Position numbers and translations under genes: made by a program. From assembly GCF_016735695.1 (NCBI RefSeq), contig NZ_JAERQD010000046.1:1-50171 (forward strand): a stretch of 50,171 nt of DNA, written 5' to 3'. The stretch comes from Microvirga zambiensis WSM3693 (GTDB lineage Bacteria > Pseudomonadota > Alphaproteobacteria > Rhizobiales > Beijerinckiaceae). Positions 7,337-16,025 of the stretch are shown here, one piece after another (the first letter of the stretch is position 1; every line of letters starts with the position of its first letter). Under the pieces are notes generated by a model. That model saw only the letters and a list, made by a program, of their open reading frames with translations, ran no database searches and was not told where the DNA came from.

Positions 7337-8944
7337 TTGCTGATGAAACCGCCATTCTCGATCCTCGAGATCTCCGACCTTGCCATCCCTTTGCCTGGAG
7401 GTGGAGATCGCGGCTTCGCGGTTGACGGCATCTCGCTCTCTGTCTCTGCAGGTGAGATCGTTTGCGTCGTTGGTGAATCCGGCTCCGGAAAATCCATCAC
7501 CGCGCAAGCCGTCATGGGCCTGTTGCCCAAAGTCTTCCGCAACGTGTCCGGGCGAATCATGTTCGAAGGCAAGGACGTTACGACAGCGACACCGGCACAG
7601 ATGCGAGATCTGCGGGGGCGGGGCATCGGGATGATCTTCCAGGAACCGATGACGGCGCTCAATCCGGTTCAGAAGGTTGGCGAACAGATCGACGAGGTCC
7701 TGCGCACGCATCTGACCCTATCGCGAAAGGAACGTCGTGCCCGCGTGATCGCCGCCATGGAAGAGGTCCGCCTGCCCGACCCAGAACGGCTGTACCATGC
7801 CTTTCCGCATCAGCTGTCCGGCGGCCAGCGTCAGCGCGTTCTCATCGCCGCCGCGCTGATCCTGAAACCGCGCCTTTTGATCGCCGACGAGCCGACCACC
7901 GCGCTCGATGTCACGACGCAGGCGCAAATCCTGTCGCAGATTCGAGACCTGCAGCGCGATCGAGGCATGGGCGTGCTTTTCATCACCCATGATATCGGCG
8001 TGGTGCGGGAGATCGCCGACCGTGTCGTGGTCATGAGATCTGGAAAGGTCGTCGAGGAGGGGCCCGCCGACGTCGTGCTGAACCGGCCGTGCTCGGACTA
8101 TACCCGCATGCTGATCGACGCGGTGCCCACCCTAGAGCCTGCCCGAAGCGATCACGTCGTCACAGGTGAAGTCGCTCTCAAAGTCGAGGGTGTCACCAAG
8201 ATCTATCACAGTGGCGGCCTCTTTCAGGGCAAGCGCGTCGTTCACGCGCTGCAGGAGACGTCGCTCTCGCTCCGACGCGGCGAAACGCTCGGCGTCATCG
8301 GCGAGTCGGGTTCGGGGAAATCGACACTCGCACGCTGCATCATGCAATTGATCGACCCTTCGTCGGGGAAAGTCACGCTTGGGGCAAGCGCCGGCGGCAG
8401 GCCTTTCTACCAACGCATCCAGATCATTTTCCAAGACCCCTATCGATCCCTTAATCCGCGCCGCACGGTGGGGGAATCGATCATCGAAGGGCCGATGAAC
8501 TTCGGGCAACCGCGTACGGAGGCCATGGAACGTGCACGAGAACTGATGGCGCTAGTGGGACTCGACCCAACGGCAGTCGATCGGTATCCGCACCAGTTTT
8601 CAGGCGGCCAGCGGCAACGCATCTCGATCGCCCGCGCACTTGCCATGGAGCCGGAAATCCTCGTCGCCGATGAGGCTGTCTCGGCCCTTGACGTCTCGGT
8701 GCAGGCTCAGGTGTTACGACTTATCGACGATCTTCAGAAGCGGCTCGATCTGGCCATTCTCTTCATCACTCACGATCTGCGTGTCGCCGCGCAGATTTGC
8801 GATCGCCTGATCGTCATGCATCGCGGCTCGGTTGTCGAGCAGGGGGCTGTGTCCTCGATCTTCGCGTCGCCCGCTCACGCCTACACACGGGAGCTGTTCG
8901 CATCGATCCCCGGCAAAGGGGAGAAGCAAGCAGTTCTGACCTGA
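7337..8944 (+). CDS. Fused double ATP-binding subunit of peptide ABC transporter (DppD-DppF-like)
   Basis: Two complete nucleotide-binding domains in one 535-residue chain. The first has Walker A GESGSGKS, Q-loop FQEPMTALNP, signature LSGGQRQR and Walker B LLIADEPTTALD. The second has GESGSGKS, FQDPYRSLNP, FSGGQRQR and ILVADEAVSALD. In the second Walker B block the usual EP is EA, which is common in DppF halves. The arrangement matches GsiA-like fused importers. TTG at 7337 has AAGGA at 8 bases; an in-frame ATG at 7343 is the alternative start. It powers uptake through the two upstream permeases. Confidence 0.9.
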   Translation: MLMKPPFSILEISDLAIPLPGGGDRGFAVDGISLSVSAGEIVCVVGESGSGKSITAQAVMGLLPKVFRNVSGRIMFEGKDVTTATPAQMRDLRGRGIGMIFQEPMTALNPVQKVGEQIDEVLRTHLTLSRKERRARVIAAMEEVRLPDPERLYHAFPHQLSGGQRQRVLIAAALILKPRLLIADEPTTALDVTTQAQILSQIRDLQRDRGMGVLFITHDIGVVREIADRVVVMRSGKVVEEGPADVVLNRPCSDYTRMLIDAVPTLEPARSDHVVTGEVALKVEGVTKIYHSGGLFQGKRVVHALQETSLSLRRGETLGVIGESGSGKSTLARCIMQLIDPSSGKVTLGASAGGRPFYQRIQIIFQDPYRSLNPRRTVGESIIEGPMNFGQPRTEAMERARELMALVGLDPTAVDRYPHQFSGGQRQRISIARALAMEPEILVADEAVSALDVSVQAQVLRLIDDLQKRLDLAILFITHDLRVAAQICDRLIVMHRGSVVEQGAVSSIFASPAHAYTRELFASIPGKGEKQAVLT

Positions 8945-8974
8945 CTCCACAATACCGAAGAGGGAATGACACTC

Positions 8975-10564
8975 ATGATGAATCCATTCAAGACAACATG
9001 CCAAACGCTGCTGGCATTCGCCGTCTTCGCTTGCGGCTTGGGTGCCGCATCGGCCGAAACGACCCTGAGGATCGTGCCCAGCGCCGACCTTCAGGTGCTC
9101 GACCCGATGGGTTCGACAGCCGACATCGTCAAGATGCACGGCTTCATGATCTACGACACCCTCTATGCGTTGGATGAGCACTTTCAGCCCCGACCACAGA
9201 TGGTCAAGGATCTGCAGGTGTCGGCCGATAAGATGACCTATCGCTTCACCCTGCGCGACAGCCTGAAATGGCACGATGGCCAGCCCGTCAAGGCAGAGGA
9301 TTGCGTCGCCTCGTTGAAGCGCTGGCAGGCTCGCGATGCCGCGGGCCAGTTAATGGCGCGGCAGCTCAAGGAGATGCGCGTTGTCGACGACAAGACCTTC
9401 GAGCTGGAGTTCAAGGAGCCATACGGGATCGTGCTTGAATCCTTCAGCAAGGTCGCGTCGAATGTTCCCTTCATGATGCCGAAGCGGATTGCCGAAACCG
9501 ACCCCTTCAAGGAAATTCAGGAATACGTCGGCTCCGGTCCTTACAAGTTCGCCAAGGACAGGTGGGTCCCCGGCAGCAAGGTCGTCTATGAAAAGTTCGC
9601 TGATTATGTTCCGCGGTCAGAGCCGGCCAGCGGGTTGGCCGGCGCCAAGGCGGCAAAGTTCGACCGCGTAGAATGGAATATCATCAAGGATCAGCAAACG
9701 GCTCTATCAGCTCTCATGAGCGGTGAGATCGACTTCTGGCAGAGCCCTTCGCTCGATCTGCTTCCGGTGATCGAGGCTGCCGGGAATCTGACTACGAAGG
9801 TCGTCAACGCGACCGGGACGCAGGGCCTGCTGTTCTTCAACCATACGCTTCCACCCTTCGACAATCCTAAGGTGCGGCAGGCTATGTTCTGGTTGACGAA
9901 CCAGGAGGCATATCTCCAGGCAGTCAACGGCAATCCAGACTACTACAAGACATGCGCGTCCTTCTTCATTTGCGGCAGCCCGATGGAGACCGATGCTGGG
10001 CTCGCTGCACTGAAAGCGCCTGATCCGAAAAAGGCAAAAGCGCTGTTTCAGGAGGCAGGCTGGGATTTCTCCAAGCCGATCGTCATTCTCGACCCGACTG
10101 ATGAGAGCATCGTCCATCCGGAAACTGTTGTAACAGTTCAGGCGATGCGGGACATCGGTCTGAAAGTCGATGTGCAGGCCATGGATTGGGCCACAGTGCT
10201 GAAGCGCCGCAATTCCAGGGAGCCTGCCGACAAGGGGGGTTGGAATCTGCTGCACTCCTATGTCGGAGGGCAGGTGGCCGCCAATCCGGTCTGGAGCATC
10301 ACGTTCTCTGCCGCCTGCGAGAAAGGCATCTTTGGCTGGCCATGTGACAAGACGCTGGAGGACCTTCGCCTGAAGTGGGCCCTCGCTGACGGTCTCGACG
10401 CCCAGAAGGCTGTGGCGGCGGAGTATTCCGGTCGTGCCTTCGAGACCGGTCATCATATCCCGCTCGGTCAGTGGAATACATTCGTTGCCTTCTCGAACAA
10501 GGTTTCGGATGTGTTGGTGACGCAGGATGTCCCGGTGTTCTGGAACCTCAAGAAGAGCGACTGA
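8975..10564 (+). CDS. Periplasmic peptide-type solute-binding protein (SBP family 5)
   Basis: A 529-residue extracytoplasmic binding protein. It opens with a signal peptide (MMNPFKTTCQTLLAFAVFAC, cleavage after AASA). The mature part has the family-5 opening TLRIVPSADLQVLDP, the YDTLYALDEHFQPRP segment, the SLKWHDGQPVKAEDC motif and the later GSGPYKFAKDRW block. I prefer the ATG at 8975 because the AGGGA site is about 10 bases before it but overlaps the in-frame ATG at 8966. It delivers the solute to the permease pair. A hairpin directly after the stop probably separates its expression from the hydrolase gene that follows. Confidence 0.92.
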   Translation: MMNPFKTTCQTLLAFAVFACGLGAASAETTLRIVPSADLQVLDPMGSTADIVKMHGFMIYDTLYALDEHFQPRPQMVKDLQVSADKMTYRFTLRDSLKWHDGQPVKAEDCVASLKRWQARDAAGQLMARQLKEMRVVDDKTFELEFKEPYGIVLESFSKVASNVPFMMPKRIAETDPFKEIQEYVGSGPYKFAKDRWVPGSKVVYEKFADYVPRSEPASGLAGAKAAKFDRVEWNIIKDQQTALSALMSGEIDFWQSPSLDLLPVIEAAGNLTTKVVNATGTQGLLFFNHTLPPFDNPKVRQAMFWLTNQEAYLQAVNGNPDYYKTCASFFICGSPMETDAGLAALKAPDPKKAKALFQEAGWDFSKPIVILDPTDESIVHPETVVTVQAMRDIGLKVDVQAMDWATVLKRRNSREPADKGGWNLLHSYVGGQVAANPVWSITFSAACEKGIFGWPCDKTLEDLRLKWALADGLDAQKAVAAEYSGRAFETGHHIPLGQWNTFVAFSNKVSDVLVTQDVPVFWNLKKSD

Positions 10565-10574
10565 TGCAATCGTA

Positions 10575-10601
10575 GAAGGCTGCGCGGGAGTGCAGCCTTT
10601 C
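10575..10601 (+). terminator. Hairpin between binding protein and M24 gene
   Basis: AAGGCTGC (10576-10583) pairs perfectly with GCAGCCTT (10592-10599) around an 8-base loop, followed by TCTTCCCATTC. It lies 12 bases after the binding-protein stop and 33 bases before the next gene. It could act as a partial terminator or as a stabiliser of the abundant binding-protein message. Confidence 0.55.
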
Positions 10602-10633
10602 TTCCCATTCTCACTTTAGATGCGGGTCTGAAC

Positions 10634-11788
10634 ATGCTTGCCGACTTCGATCGTTTGCCCTTCCAGCCCGGGGAATACCTGGCGCGCAGAGATGCCCTGC
10701 GACAACTGATGGCTGACCGTGGCATCGATGCCTGTGTCCTGAACTCGACCGAGAACATGTACTATCTGACCGGCTTCGGATCGCTTGCCTACGGCGCAAC
10801 GTCTCTCATCGTTCGGGCGGACGGCAAGGCCATCTGGGTGATGCGCCTGACGGAACTCAGCAACATTCGGGCTCTCAAGAGCCAGATATGGGCCGATGAG
10901 GGTGTTGGGGTGATGGACGGACAGGATTACGCGACAGTTCTTGACCATACCATTGCCGACTTTGTTCCTGGCAAAGCCGTCATTGCGGTCGAGTACGGGA
11001 ATGTGCAGGCGGCCCTGCGCGGCTTCGTGCGTTCGAACAACGATGCCATTCTCAATGCATCGGGTCTGGTCGAGCACCTGCGTCGCATCAAGAGTCCCGC
11101 CGAAATTGAACTGATGCGTCAGGCGGGCCGGATTGCCGCTCAATCCTGCCGAGACGGCTTCGAGGCGCTGCACGAAGGGATGACCGACAGCGAGCTGGCT
11201 GCGGTCGTGACCAACAGTCTCCTGGCCAACGGCAGCCATCGTGTTGCCCAGATGCCGAATGTCTGCGCCGGACCACGCACGGCCCGTGCCCACGTCACGT
11301 GGTGCGGGGCACCGATCTCGCGCGGTGAGCTGGTCAACATCGAGCCGGCAGCTTCGGTCCATGACTATCACACGCCGGTATTCCGGTTCTATTCGATTGG
11401 TGAGCCGTCCGCCCGGGTTCGCCGCATGTTCGATGTCTGCAGGGAAGCCCTCGACGAAGGGTATGCGCGGGTTCGTCCGGGCATGACGTCGCACGATGCG
11501 GCTCGCATCTTTGAGAGCGTGATCGAGCGTCGAGGCTTTGGTGAATGGATGGTCACGCGGCCGGCCTATAGCATCGGCGCCTCCTTCCCACCCGGCTGGG
11601 GCGAGGACAATGTCATGGCGATCCGCCGAAACCATGATGCAGTCCTTGAAGAAGGAATGTGTTTCCACGTGTGCCCCTGCCTTTATCAGGACGATATCGG
11701 GTGCGTCGGGGCGAGTATGCCTTCGGTTTTGACCGCCGGCGGACTCGAATCGCTGAGCGGCGATGAAGCCGTCTTCGGCGTGAAATAA
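10634..11788 (+). CDS. M24-family hydrolase lacking canonical metal ligands (creatinase/ectoine-hydrolase-like)
   Basis: A 384-residue two-domain protein: creatinase-type N-domain (about 1-140, LNSTENMYYLTGFGS) and pita-bread C-domain (about 145-380). In metal-dependent Xaa-Pro peptidases the ligands are Asp, Asp, His, Glu, Glu. Here the first Asp block reads VNIEPAASVHDYHTPVFRF (Asp to Glu, and Asp to Pro). The His region reads YSIGASFPPGWGE, and the first Glu block reads GMCFHVCPCLYQ. These changes recall the metal-independent members creatinase and ectoine hydrolase (DoeA/EutD), not aminopeptidases. It follows the peptide ABC operon, so it probably opens the imported compound in the cytoplasm, perhaps a C-N bond in a small amide or guanidino compound. 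Substrate unknown. Confidence 0.85.
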   Translation: MLADFDRLPFQPGEYLARRDALRQLMADRGIDACVLNSTENMYYLTGFGSLAYGATSLIVRADGKAIWVMRLTELSNIRALKSQIWADEGVGVMDGQDYATVLDHTIADFVPGKAVIAVEYGNVQAALRGFVRSNNDAILNASGLVEHLRRIKSPAEIELMRQAGRIAAQSCRDGFEALHEGMTDSELAAVVTNSLLANGSHRVAQMPNVCAGPRTARAHVTWCGAPISRGELVNIEPAASVHDYHTPVFRFYSIGEPSARVRRMFDVCREALDEGYARVRPGMTSHDAARIFESVIERRGFGEWMVTRPAYSIGASFPPGWGEDNVMAIRRNHDAVLEEGMCFHVCPCLYQDDIGCVGASMPSVLTAGGLESLSGDEAVFGVK

Positions 11789-11811
11789 GGCAAGGTCCAG
11801 AAACACGATCC

Positions 11812-11844
11812 TTGGGAGGTGGGCCGGCAGCTCCTCCTCCCCAA
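11812..11844 (+). terminator. Weak hairpin after the M24 gene
   Basis: TTGGGAGG (11812-11819) can pair with CCTCCCCAA (11836-11844) with one bulged base. There is no T-run after it, so at most it is a weak or Rho-assisted end of the upstream transcript. Confidence 0.25.
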
Positions 11845-11889
11845 CTCCTATCGCGATGACTATGGATCGCGGCCACCGCGCCGACGGCT

Positions 11890-13197
11890 GTGAAAAGTGA
11901 GGCTTTGCTTTCTGTGAACTCCTTCGAGATCGAACAGGCATCGTATGCCAAGGCACGTCTCAAAACCCGGCATGCTTCTCTCACGAGGCTGCTGCTGCTC
12001 ACGGGTCTTTGCATGCTCCTCGGAGCCTCCAACATGCGGCCGGCTCTGACGAGCCTTGCCACCGTGCTGACCGATGTGGAGCAGGCTCTCGCCGTGGGGC
12101 GTCTCTGGACTGGCTTCATCACCACGGCCCCGGTCCTGTGCTTCGGGATCTTTGGGCTGCTCGCTCCCTGGCTCGCGGGACGCCTCGGCCTGGAGCGCGC
12201 TATTGCCCTGCTGCTCCTGCTTCTGTTCATGGGACTTGCCCTGCGCATCCAGGTTTCCAGCGTCGGGCTCGTCGTCAGCACGCTGATATCGGGAGCGGCC
12301 ATCGGCATGGCCGGAGTGCTCCTGCCGGTCGTCATTCGCCGCGATTTCCCAGAGCGCGCCGGAATTGCAACCGGGCTCTACACCATGGCGATGAGCATCG
12401 GCGGCGCGAGCGCGGCCAGCCTGACCCCAATCCTCGAGCGGGCGACTGGCACCTGGACTTTCGCCCTCGCAATCTGGTCTCTGCCGGCGCTTGCCACAGC
12501 CCTTGCCTGGGGCGGCCTCTCCCTCGTCTTGCATCGCGCCGGCCGGATGGCCCGGCTGCCGCACTTCTCCGCTCTCTTGCGCGACAGGGTCGCCTGGAAC
12601 GTGACCGCCTTCATGGGCCTTCAGGCAGGACTTGCCTTTGTCGTCCTCGGCTGGCTCCCGACCCTTTTGCGGGACCGTGGCTATGGTGGCCTGGAGGCGG
12701 GTCTCGTCACGTCCGTTTCAATTCTCGCGCAGACCGTCACCGCATTGCTGGTTCCCCCCTTGGCAACCCGGCGGATCCCCCCCGCTCCACTAGTCATCGC
12801 GGTGCTCGGTGCAACAATCGCCGGCTTCCTGGGCCTGCTCTATGCATCAGTGGACGTGCGCATCGTCTCGGCACTTGTGCTCGGTCTCGGCCAAGGCGGT
12901 CTCTTTGGCCTTGCTCTCCTGTTCATTTCCTTGCGCTCGCCGTCACCGGAAGCGGCGGCCATGCTCTCGGGGATGTCGCAGAGCATCGGCTATCTCGGTG
13001 CCGCCCTCGCTCCCTTTATGGTGAGCATGCTACGAGGCTTCAGCGATGCCACGGGAGGTCCTGCCGTGTTCTTTCTTGCTGTTGCCGTCCTGTGCAGCGC
13101 TTTTGGTCTGCGGGCCGCACGGGCCGGCTTCGTCCTGACGCAGATGGAGGGTACGCGCCCGGTTCTGAGTTCATCGACCCGCGGGAAAGGCCCATGA
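11890..13197 (+). CDS. MFS transporter, CynX/NimT-like
   Basis: A 435-residue membrane protein with about twelve hydrophobic spans. The GASNMRPALTSLATVLTDVE segment in the first loop is typical of the CynX/NimT (cyanate and 2-nitroimidazole transporter) group of the major facilitator superfamily, as is GIFGLLAPWLAGRLGLERA. The annotated GTG start has no clear ribosome-binding site; an in-frame GTG at 11914 with GAGG upstream is possible. Its stop overlaps the start of the histidine kinase (ATGA), so transporter and sensor are co-translated. The kinase may sense what this protein moves. The substrate cannot be read from the sequence. Confidence 0.88.
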   Translation: MKSEALLSVNSFEIEQASYAKARLKTRHASLTRLLLLTGLCMLLGASNMRPALTSLATVLTDVEQALAVGRLWTGFITTAPVLCFGIFGLLAPWLAGRLGLERAIALLLLLLFMGLALRIQVSSVGLVVSTLISGAAIGMAGVLLPVVIRRDFPERAGIATGLYTMAMSIGGASAASLTPILERATGTWTFALAIWSLPALATALAWGGLSLVLHRAGRMARLPHFSALLRDRVAWNVTAFMGLQAGLAFVVLGWLPTLLRDRGYGGLEAGLVTSVSILAQTVTALLVPPLATRRIPPAPLVIAVLGATIAGFLGLLYASVDVRIVSALVLGLGQGGLFGLALLFISLRSPSPEAAAMLSGMSQSIGYLGAALAPFMVSMLRGFSDATGGPAVFFLAVAVLCSAFGLRAARAGFVLTQMEGTRPVLSSSTRGKGP

Positions 13198-14747
13198 GCA
13201 GACGAGTCGCAGGAGTCCTTGGCGCCTGGTTGATGCTGACGGTCATTGCGGTAGCGCTCGTCACTACCGTCAACTTCGTCCGCCTCCGCAACAGTTTCGA
13301 GGCGGAAGCCCGCACCCTGCACCGCGTCGTCTCACAACGGGCAGATCAGCACGATGCGCATCTGACGAGCCTTGCCGCCGTGCTGGCCAGTCCCGACCAC
13401 TCGCTCGCGACCTTTCGCGCTGTCACCGAGGCCGTTTTGCGCTTTTACCCACGGATTACTGCTATCGATGCGATCAGCTTCGCGCCTGTTCCGAATTGGG
13501 CGTTCACGACCCGCGAGCTTCCGTCCGACAGACACGATCTTGGCGAGCTTGTGGCAATTGCATCCAATCTGCCCGCTGGACAGACCATCGTGCTGGCTGG
13601 AGCGAATGACACAGCAGCCTATCACCTGGTCAAGAGACTTCCTGAAGCGACTGTGCAGACGAACGCCCTGGTCATGACCATCGACGCAAAACGATTGATG
13701 GACCCGGAGGCGGACTTGCCGAAGGGTATGCGACTTGCCCTGCGCGATCCGTCAGGACACGAACTCGTCCAGCGAGGGGCGCCACCATCTCTAGGCGGAG
13801 TGATGCCGGTCCTCGCCTTCGAGAAAGAACTCGGCAGCCGATCTCAACCACTCCTGCTGCGGATCTCCAGGAGCCCGGCCATGAGCGAGCTTCTGCCGTT
13901 CATGGCTAACGCGCTCGTGGCGACACTTATGGGGATCGGGGTCCTTCTCGCCTCTTTCGTGCAGCGCGAACGCCACGCCGCCCGGGAGGCCCGGGAACGG
14001 GCGAGCTTTCACGAGCATCAAGCCCGGCTCGCGCATGCCATGCGGGTTAACACCGTGGGTGAGATGGCCTCCGGAATCGCCCATGAGCTCACCCAGCCTT
14101 TGACAGCCATCCTCAGCAGCAGCCAAGCGGGCCTGCGCCTTGCCAGCTCTCCTTCCCTGGATCCGGACGAGATCATCGGCGTGCTCGATGCGAATGTCCG
14201 CTTGGCCAAGCGGGCCGGCGACATCCTCTCGCGCCTGCGCGCCTATGTGACTAACAGCGGGCCAGTACCCGAGCGGATGAGCCTCAATCGGCTGGTCCGC
14301 AACGTCGCCGAGTTGGTGCAGAGCGATCTGGATCGCCGCAGCATTGCGCTCAATCTCCATCTCGATCCGGACGCCCCCTCCGCCACGATCGATCGGGTCT
14401 CCATCGAGCAGGTCGTACACAATCTCGTGCGCAACGCCTCAGACGCGGTCGAGTCCCTGCCGCAGGAGCGGCGGACTATCACGGTCGCGACATTCTTCAA
14501 GGATGGCTCGACAGGGATTGCAGTCAGCGACAGCGGCTCAGGCATCCCGCCCGCCGACCTGCCTCGCCTGTTCGAGCCGTTCTTCACCACCAAGCCGGAT
14601 GGCATGGGCCTTGGCTTGCCGCTTTGTGAGCGCCTCGTCGAAGCCTTCGGCGGACAGATCACGGCGGCGAACGTTCCAAAAGGTGGAGCGGTCTTCACAA
14701 TCCACCTGCCGTTGATCGCAGAGGACCGCAAGGAGGCCGCCGAATGA
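13194..14747 (+). CDS. Membrane sensor histidine kinase with periplasmic CHASE-like domain
   Basis: A 517-residue kinase. A first membrane span (about 7-28) and a second (about 230-255, ANALVATLMGIGVLLASFV) frame a periplasmic domain that resembles CHASE sensors (FYPRITAIDAISFAPVPNW). A coiled linker follows. The H-box is GEMASGIAHELTQPL with the phosphorylated His near residue 297, the N-box QVVHNLVRNASDAV, G1 DSGSGIP, F-box FEPFFTTKP and G2 GMGLGLPLCERLVE. The ATG at 13194 follows GGGAAAGG and overlaps the MFS stop. A longer upstream frame is only a shadow of the MFS gene. Its stop overlaps the response regulator start. Signal unknown. Confidence 0.92.
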   Translation: MSRRVAGVLGAWLMLTVIAVALVTTVNFVRLRNSFEAEARTLHRVVSQRADQHDAHLTSLAAVLASPDHSLATFRAVTEAVLRFYPRITAIDAISFAPVPNWAFTTRELPSDRHDLGELVAIASNLPAGQTIVLAGANDTAAYHLVKRLPEATVQTNALVMTIDAKRLMDPEADLPKGMRLALRDPSGHELVQRGAPPSLGGVMPVLAFEKELGSRSQPLLLRISRSPAMSELLPFMANALVATLMGIGVLLASFVQRERHAAREARERASFHEHQARLAHAMRVNTVGEMASGIAHELTQPLTAILSSSQAGLRLASSPSLDPDEIIGVLDANVRLAKRAGDILSRLRAYVTNSGPVPERMSLNRLVRNVAELVQSDLDRRSIALNLHLDPDAPSATIDRVSIEQVVHNLVRNASDAVESLPQERRTITVATFFKDGSTGIAVSDSGSGIPPADLPRLFEPFFTTKPDGMGLGLPLCERLVEAFGGQITAANVPKGGAVFTIHLPLIAEDRKEAAE

Positions 14748-15370
14748 CGGCTTCATCCCGTACCGTGTTCCTCATCGATGATGACGAGGATGTTCGCAAC
14801 GCGCTCCGGCTGCTCCTGCGCACGGCCGACTTTGCCGTCGAGCCCTTCTCGAATGCCGTTGCCTTTCTGGAGCGGCACGATCGGTCTGCCATCGGATGCA
14901 TCGTCGCCGATGTGCGAATGCCAGGTCTCTCGGGCCTTCAGCTTCTGGAGCGACTTGCTGCGGAAGGTGAGCGCTTGTCGGTGGTGATCATCACTGGCCA
15001 TGGCGACGTGAATGCCTGCCGACGCGCTTTCAAGGGCGGGGCCGTCGATTTCCTGACCAAACCGGTTGATGAGCAGGTACTGATCGAAGCCGTCGAGGCG
15101 GGTTTCGCGCGGCTGGAGGCTCGCCGGCGGCAAGCGGACGAAGCGGATGAGGCGCGCACGCTGCTGGCTCGCCTCACGCAGCGCGAGAGCGAGATCCTCG
15201 ACATGGTGGCTCGCGGCTGGATGACGAAAGAGATCGCCCGAGCCATGGGTGTTTCGCCACGCACCGTCGAGACACATCGCGCCAATCTCGCTGAGAAGCT
15301 CGGCACGACCTCAATCGCCGAGATGGTGCGCCTCGTTCTCCTTGCCCGTCCCACGGATGTGTCTCCGTAG
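14744..15370 (+). CDS. FixJ/NarL-type response regulator
   Basis: A 208-residue two-domain regulator. The receiver domain (about 5-120) has the acidic pair DDDED, the phosphorylated Asp near residue 56 (VADVRMPGLSG), Thr in the IITGHGD block and Lys in FLTKPVD. The C-terminal LuxR-type HTH (about 140-205) contains LTQRESEILDMVARGWMTKE and the recognition helix block GVSPRTVETHRANLAEKLGT. It overlaps the kinase by four bases, so the two form a cognate pair. A perfect palindrome lies over its stop codon, upstream of the secreted HbpS-like gene, which is a likely target. Confidence 0.93.
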   Translation: MTASSRTVFLIDDDEDVRNALRLLLRTADFAVEPFSNAVAFLERHDRSAIGCIVADVRMPGLSGLQLLERLAAEGERLSVVIITGHGDVNACRRAFKGGAVDFLTKPVDEQVLIEAVEAGFARLEARRRQADEADEARTLLARLTQRESEILDMVARGWMTKEIARAMGVSPRTVETHRANLAEKLGTTSIAEMVRLVLLARPTDVSP

Positions 15371-15379
15371 AACTACGGA
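15364..15379. promoter_or_regulatory. Perfect palindrome TCCGTAGAACTACGGA, candidate response-regulator site
   Basis: Two 7-base arms, TCCGTAG and CTACGGA, are separated by AA. The site overlaps the response-regulator stop codon and lies about 100 bases upstream of the HbpS-like gene. LuxR-type regulators commonly bind short inverted repeats of this size. No second copy was found before the MFS gene, so the role is inferred from position. Confidence 0.4.
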
Positions 15380-15480
15380 AGCCGCTCCGGTTCCGCACCG
15401 ATAACCAGCCGGCTCTCGCCCGGCTAGGGTTGCAGGCGTCGAACAACCGGGATCGTCACGATCCCCACTGGAGAAGCCTC

Positions 15481-15969
15481 ATGTCGAAAATTCGCGTTGC
15501 CATTCTCGCAGCTCTCACCCTGGCTCCGGCTGCTGCCAGCGCCCAGGCCCTTCAGGAGAGGAACATCTCCCTGGCGGTTGCCCAGGAACTGGCCCAGGCC
15601 ACCGTCGAGGCATGCGCTGCCAAGAACTTCAACGTAGCGGCCACCGTCGTGGATCGCGCCGGTATTGTCCGCACCATGCTGCGGGCGGACCGGGCTGCCC
15701 CCCACACCATCGAGGCGAGCCGCGCTAAGGCCTACACGGCAGCATCCGCCCGCAACAACACCTCGGCTATCATGGACAGCGCCGAGAAGAATCCGGCCGC
15801 CCGTCACTTGGCGGCCATTGAAGGCTTTCTGCTGCTCGGCGGCGGCGTTCCGGTGAAGGCTGGCGACGAGGTCATCGGCGCCGTGGGCGTCGGCGGCGCT
15901 CCTGGCGGACACCTCGACGAGGAATGCGCGAATGCCGGCATCGCCAAGGTGCAGGCGAAACTGAAATAA
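15481..15969 (+). CDS. Secreted GlcG/HbpS-family protein (DUF336)
   Basis: A 162-residue protein with a signal peptide (MSKIRVAILAALTLAPAAAS, cleavage near SAQA). The HbpS/GlcG domain includes ATVVDRAGIVRTMLRADRA, SRAKAYTAASARNNTS and the glycine-rich end GAVGVGGAPGGHLDEECANA. The ATG at 15481 follows GGAG; the frame extends upstream but without support. In Streptomyces, HbpS is an extracellular haem-binding partner of the SenS-SenR two-component system. Here a homologue follows a sensor kinase/regulator pair directly. Whether it binds haem or modulates the kinase is inference from family and context. In other bacteria members lie near quinoprotein dehydrogenase or glycolate genes. Confidence 0.85.
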   Translation: MSKIRVAILAALTLAPAAASAQALQERNISLAVAQELAQATVEACAAKNFNVAATVVDRAGIVRTMLRADRAAPHTIEASRAKAYTAASARNNTSAIMDSAEKNPAARHLAAIEGFLLLGGGVPVKAGDEVIGAVGVGGAPGGHLDEECANAGIAKVQAKLK

Positions 15970-16025
15970 CGGCCGTCGGTGGCTGGCGTGACCGCCAGCC
16001 ACCGCACATCACATGGAGACGCGCC

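Noticed and set aside
12009..13193. Long in-frame extension in front of the histidine kinase (a 912-residue reading frame)
   Set aside because: It is Arg/Pro/His-rich and overlaps the MFS gene in another frame. The ATG at 13194, with ribosome-binding site and overlap with the MFS stop, gives a complete kinase.
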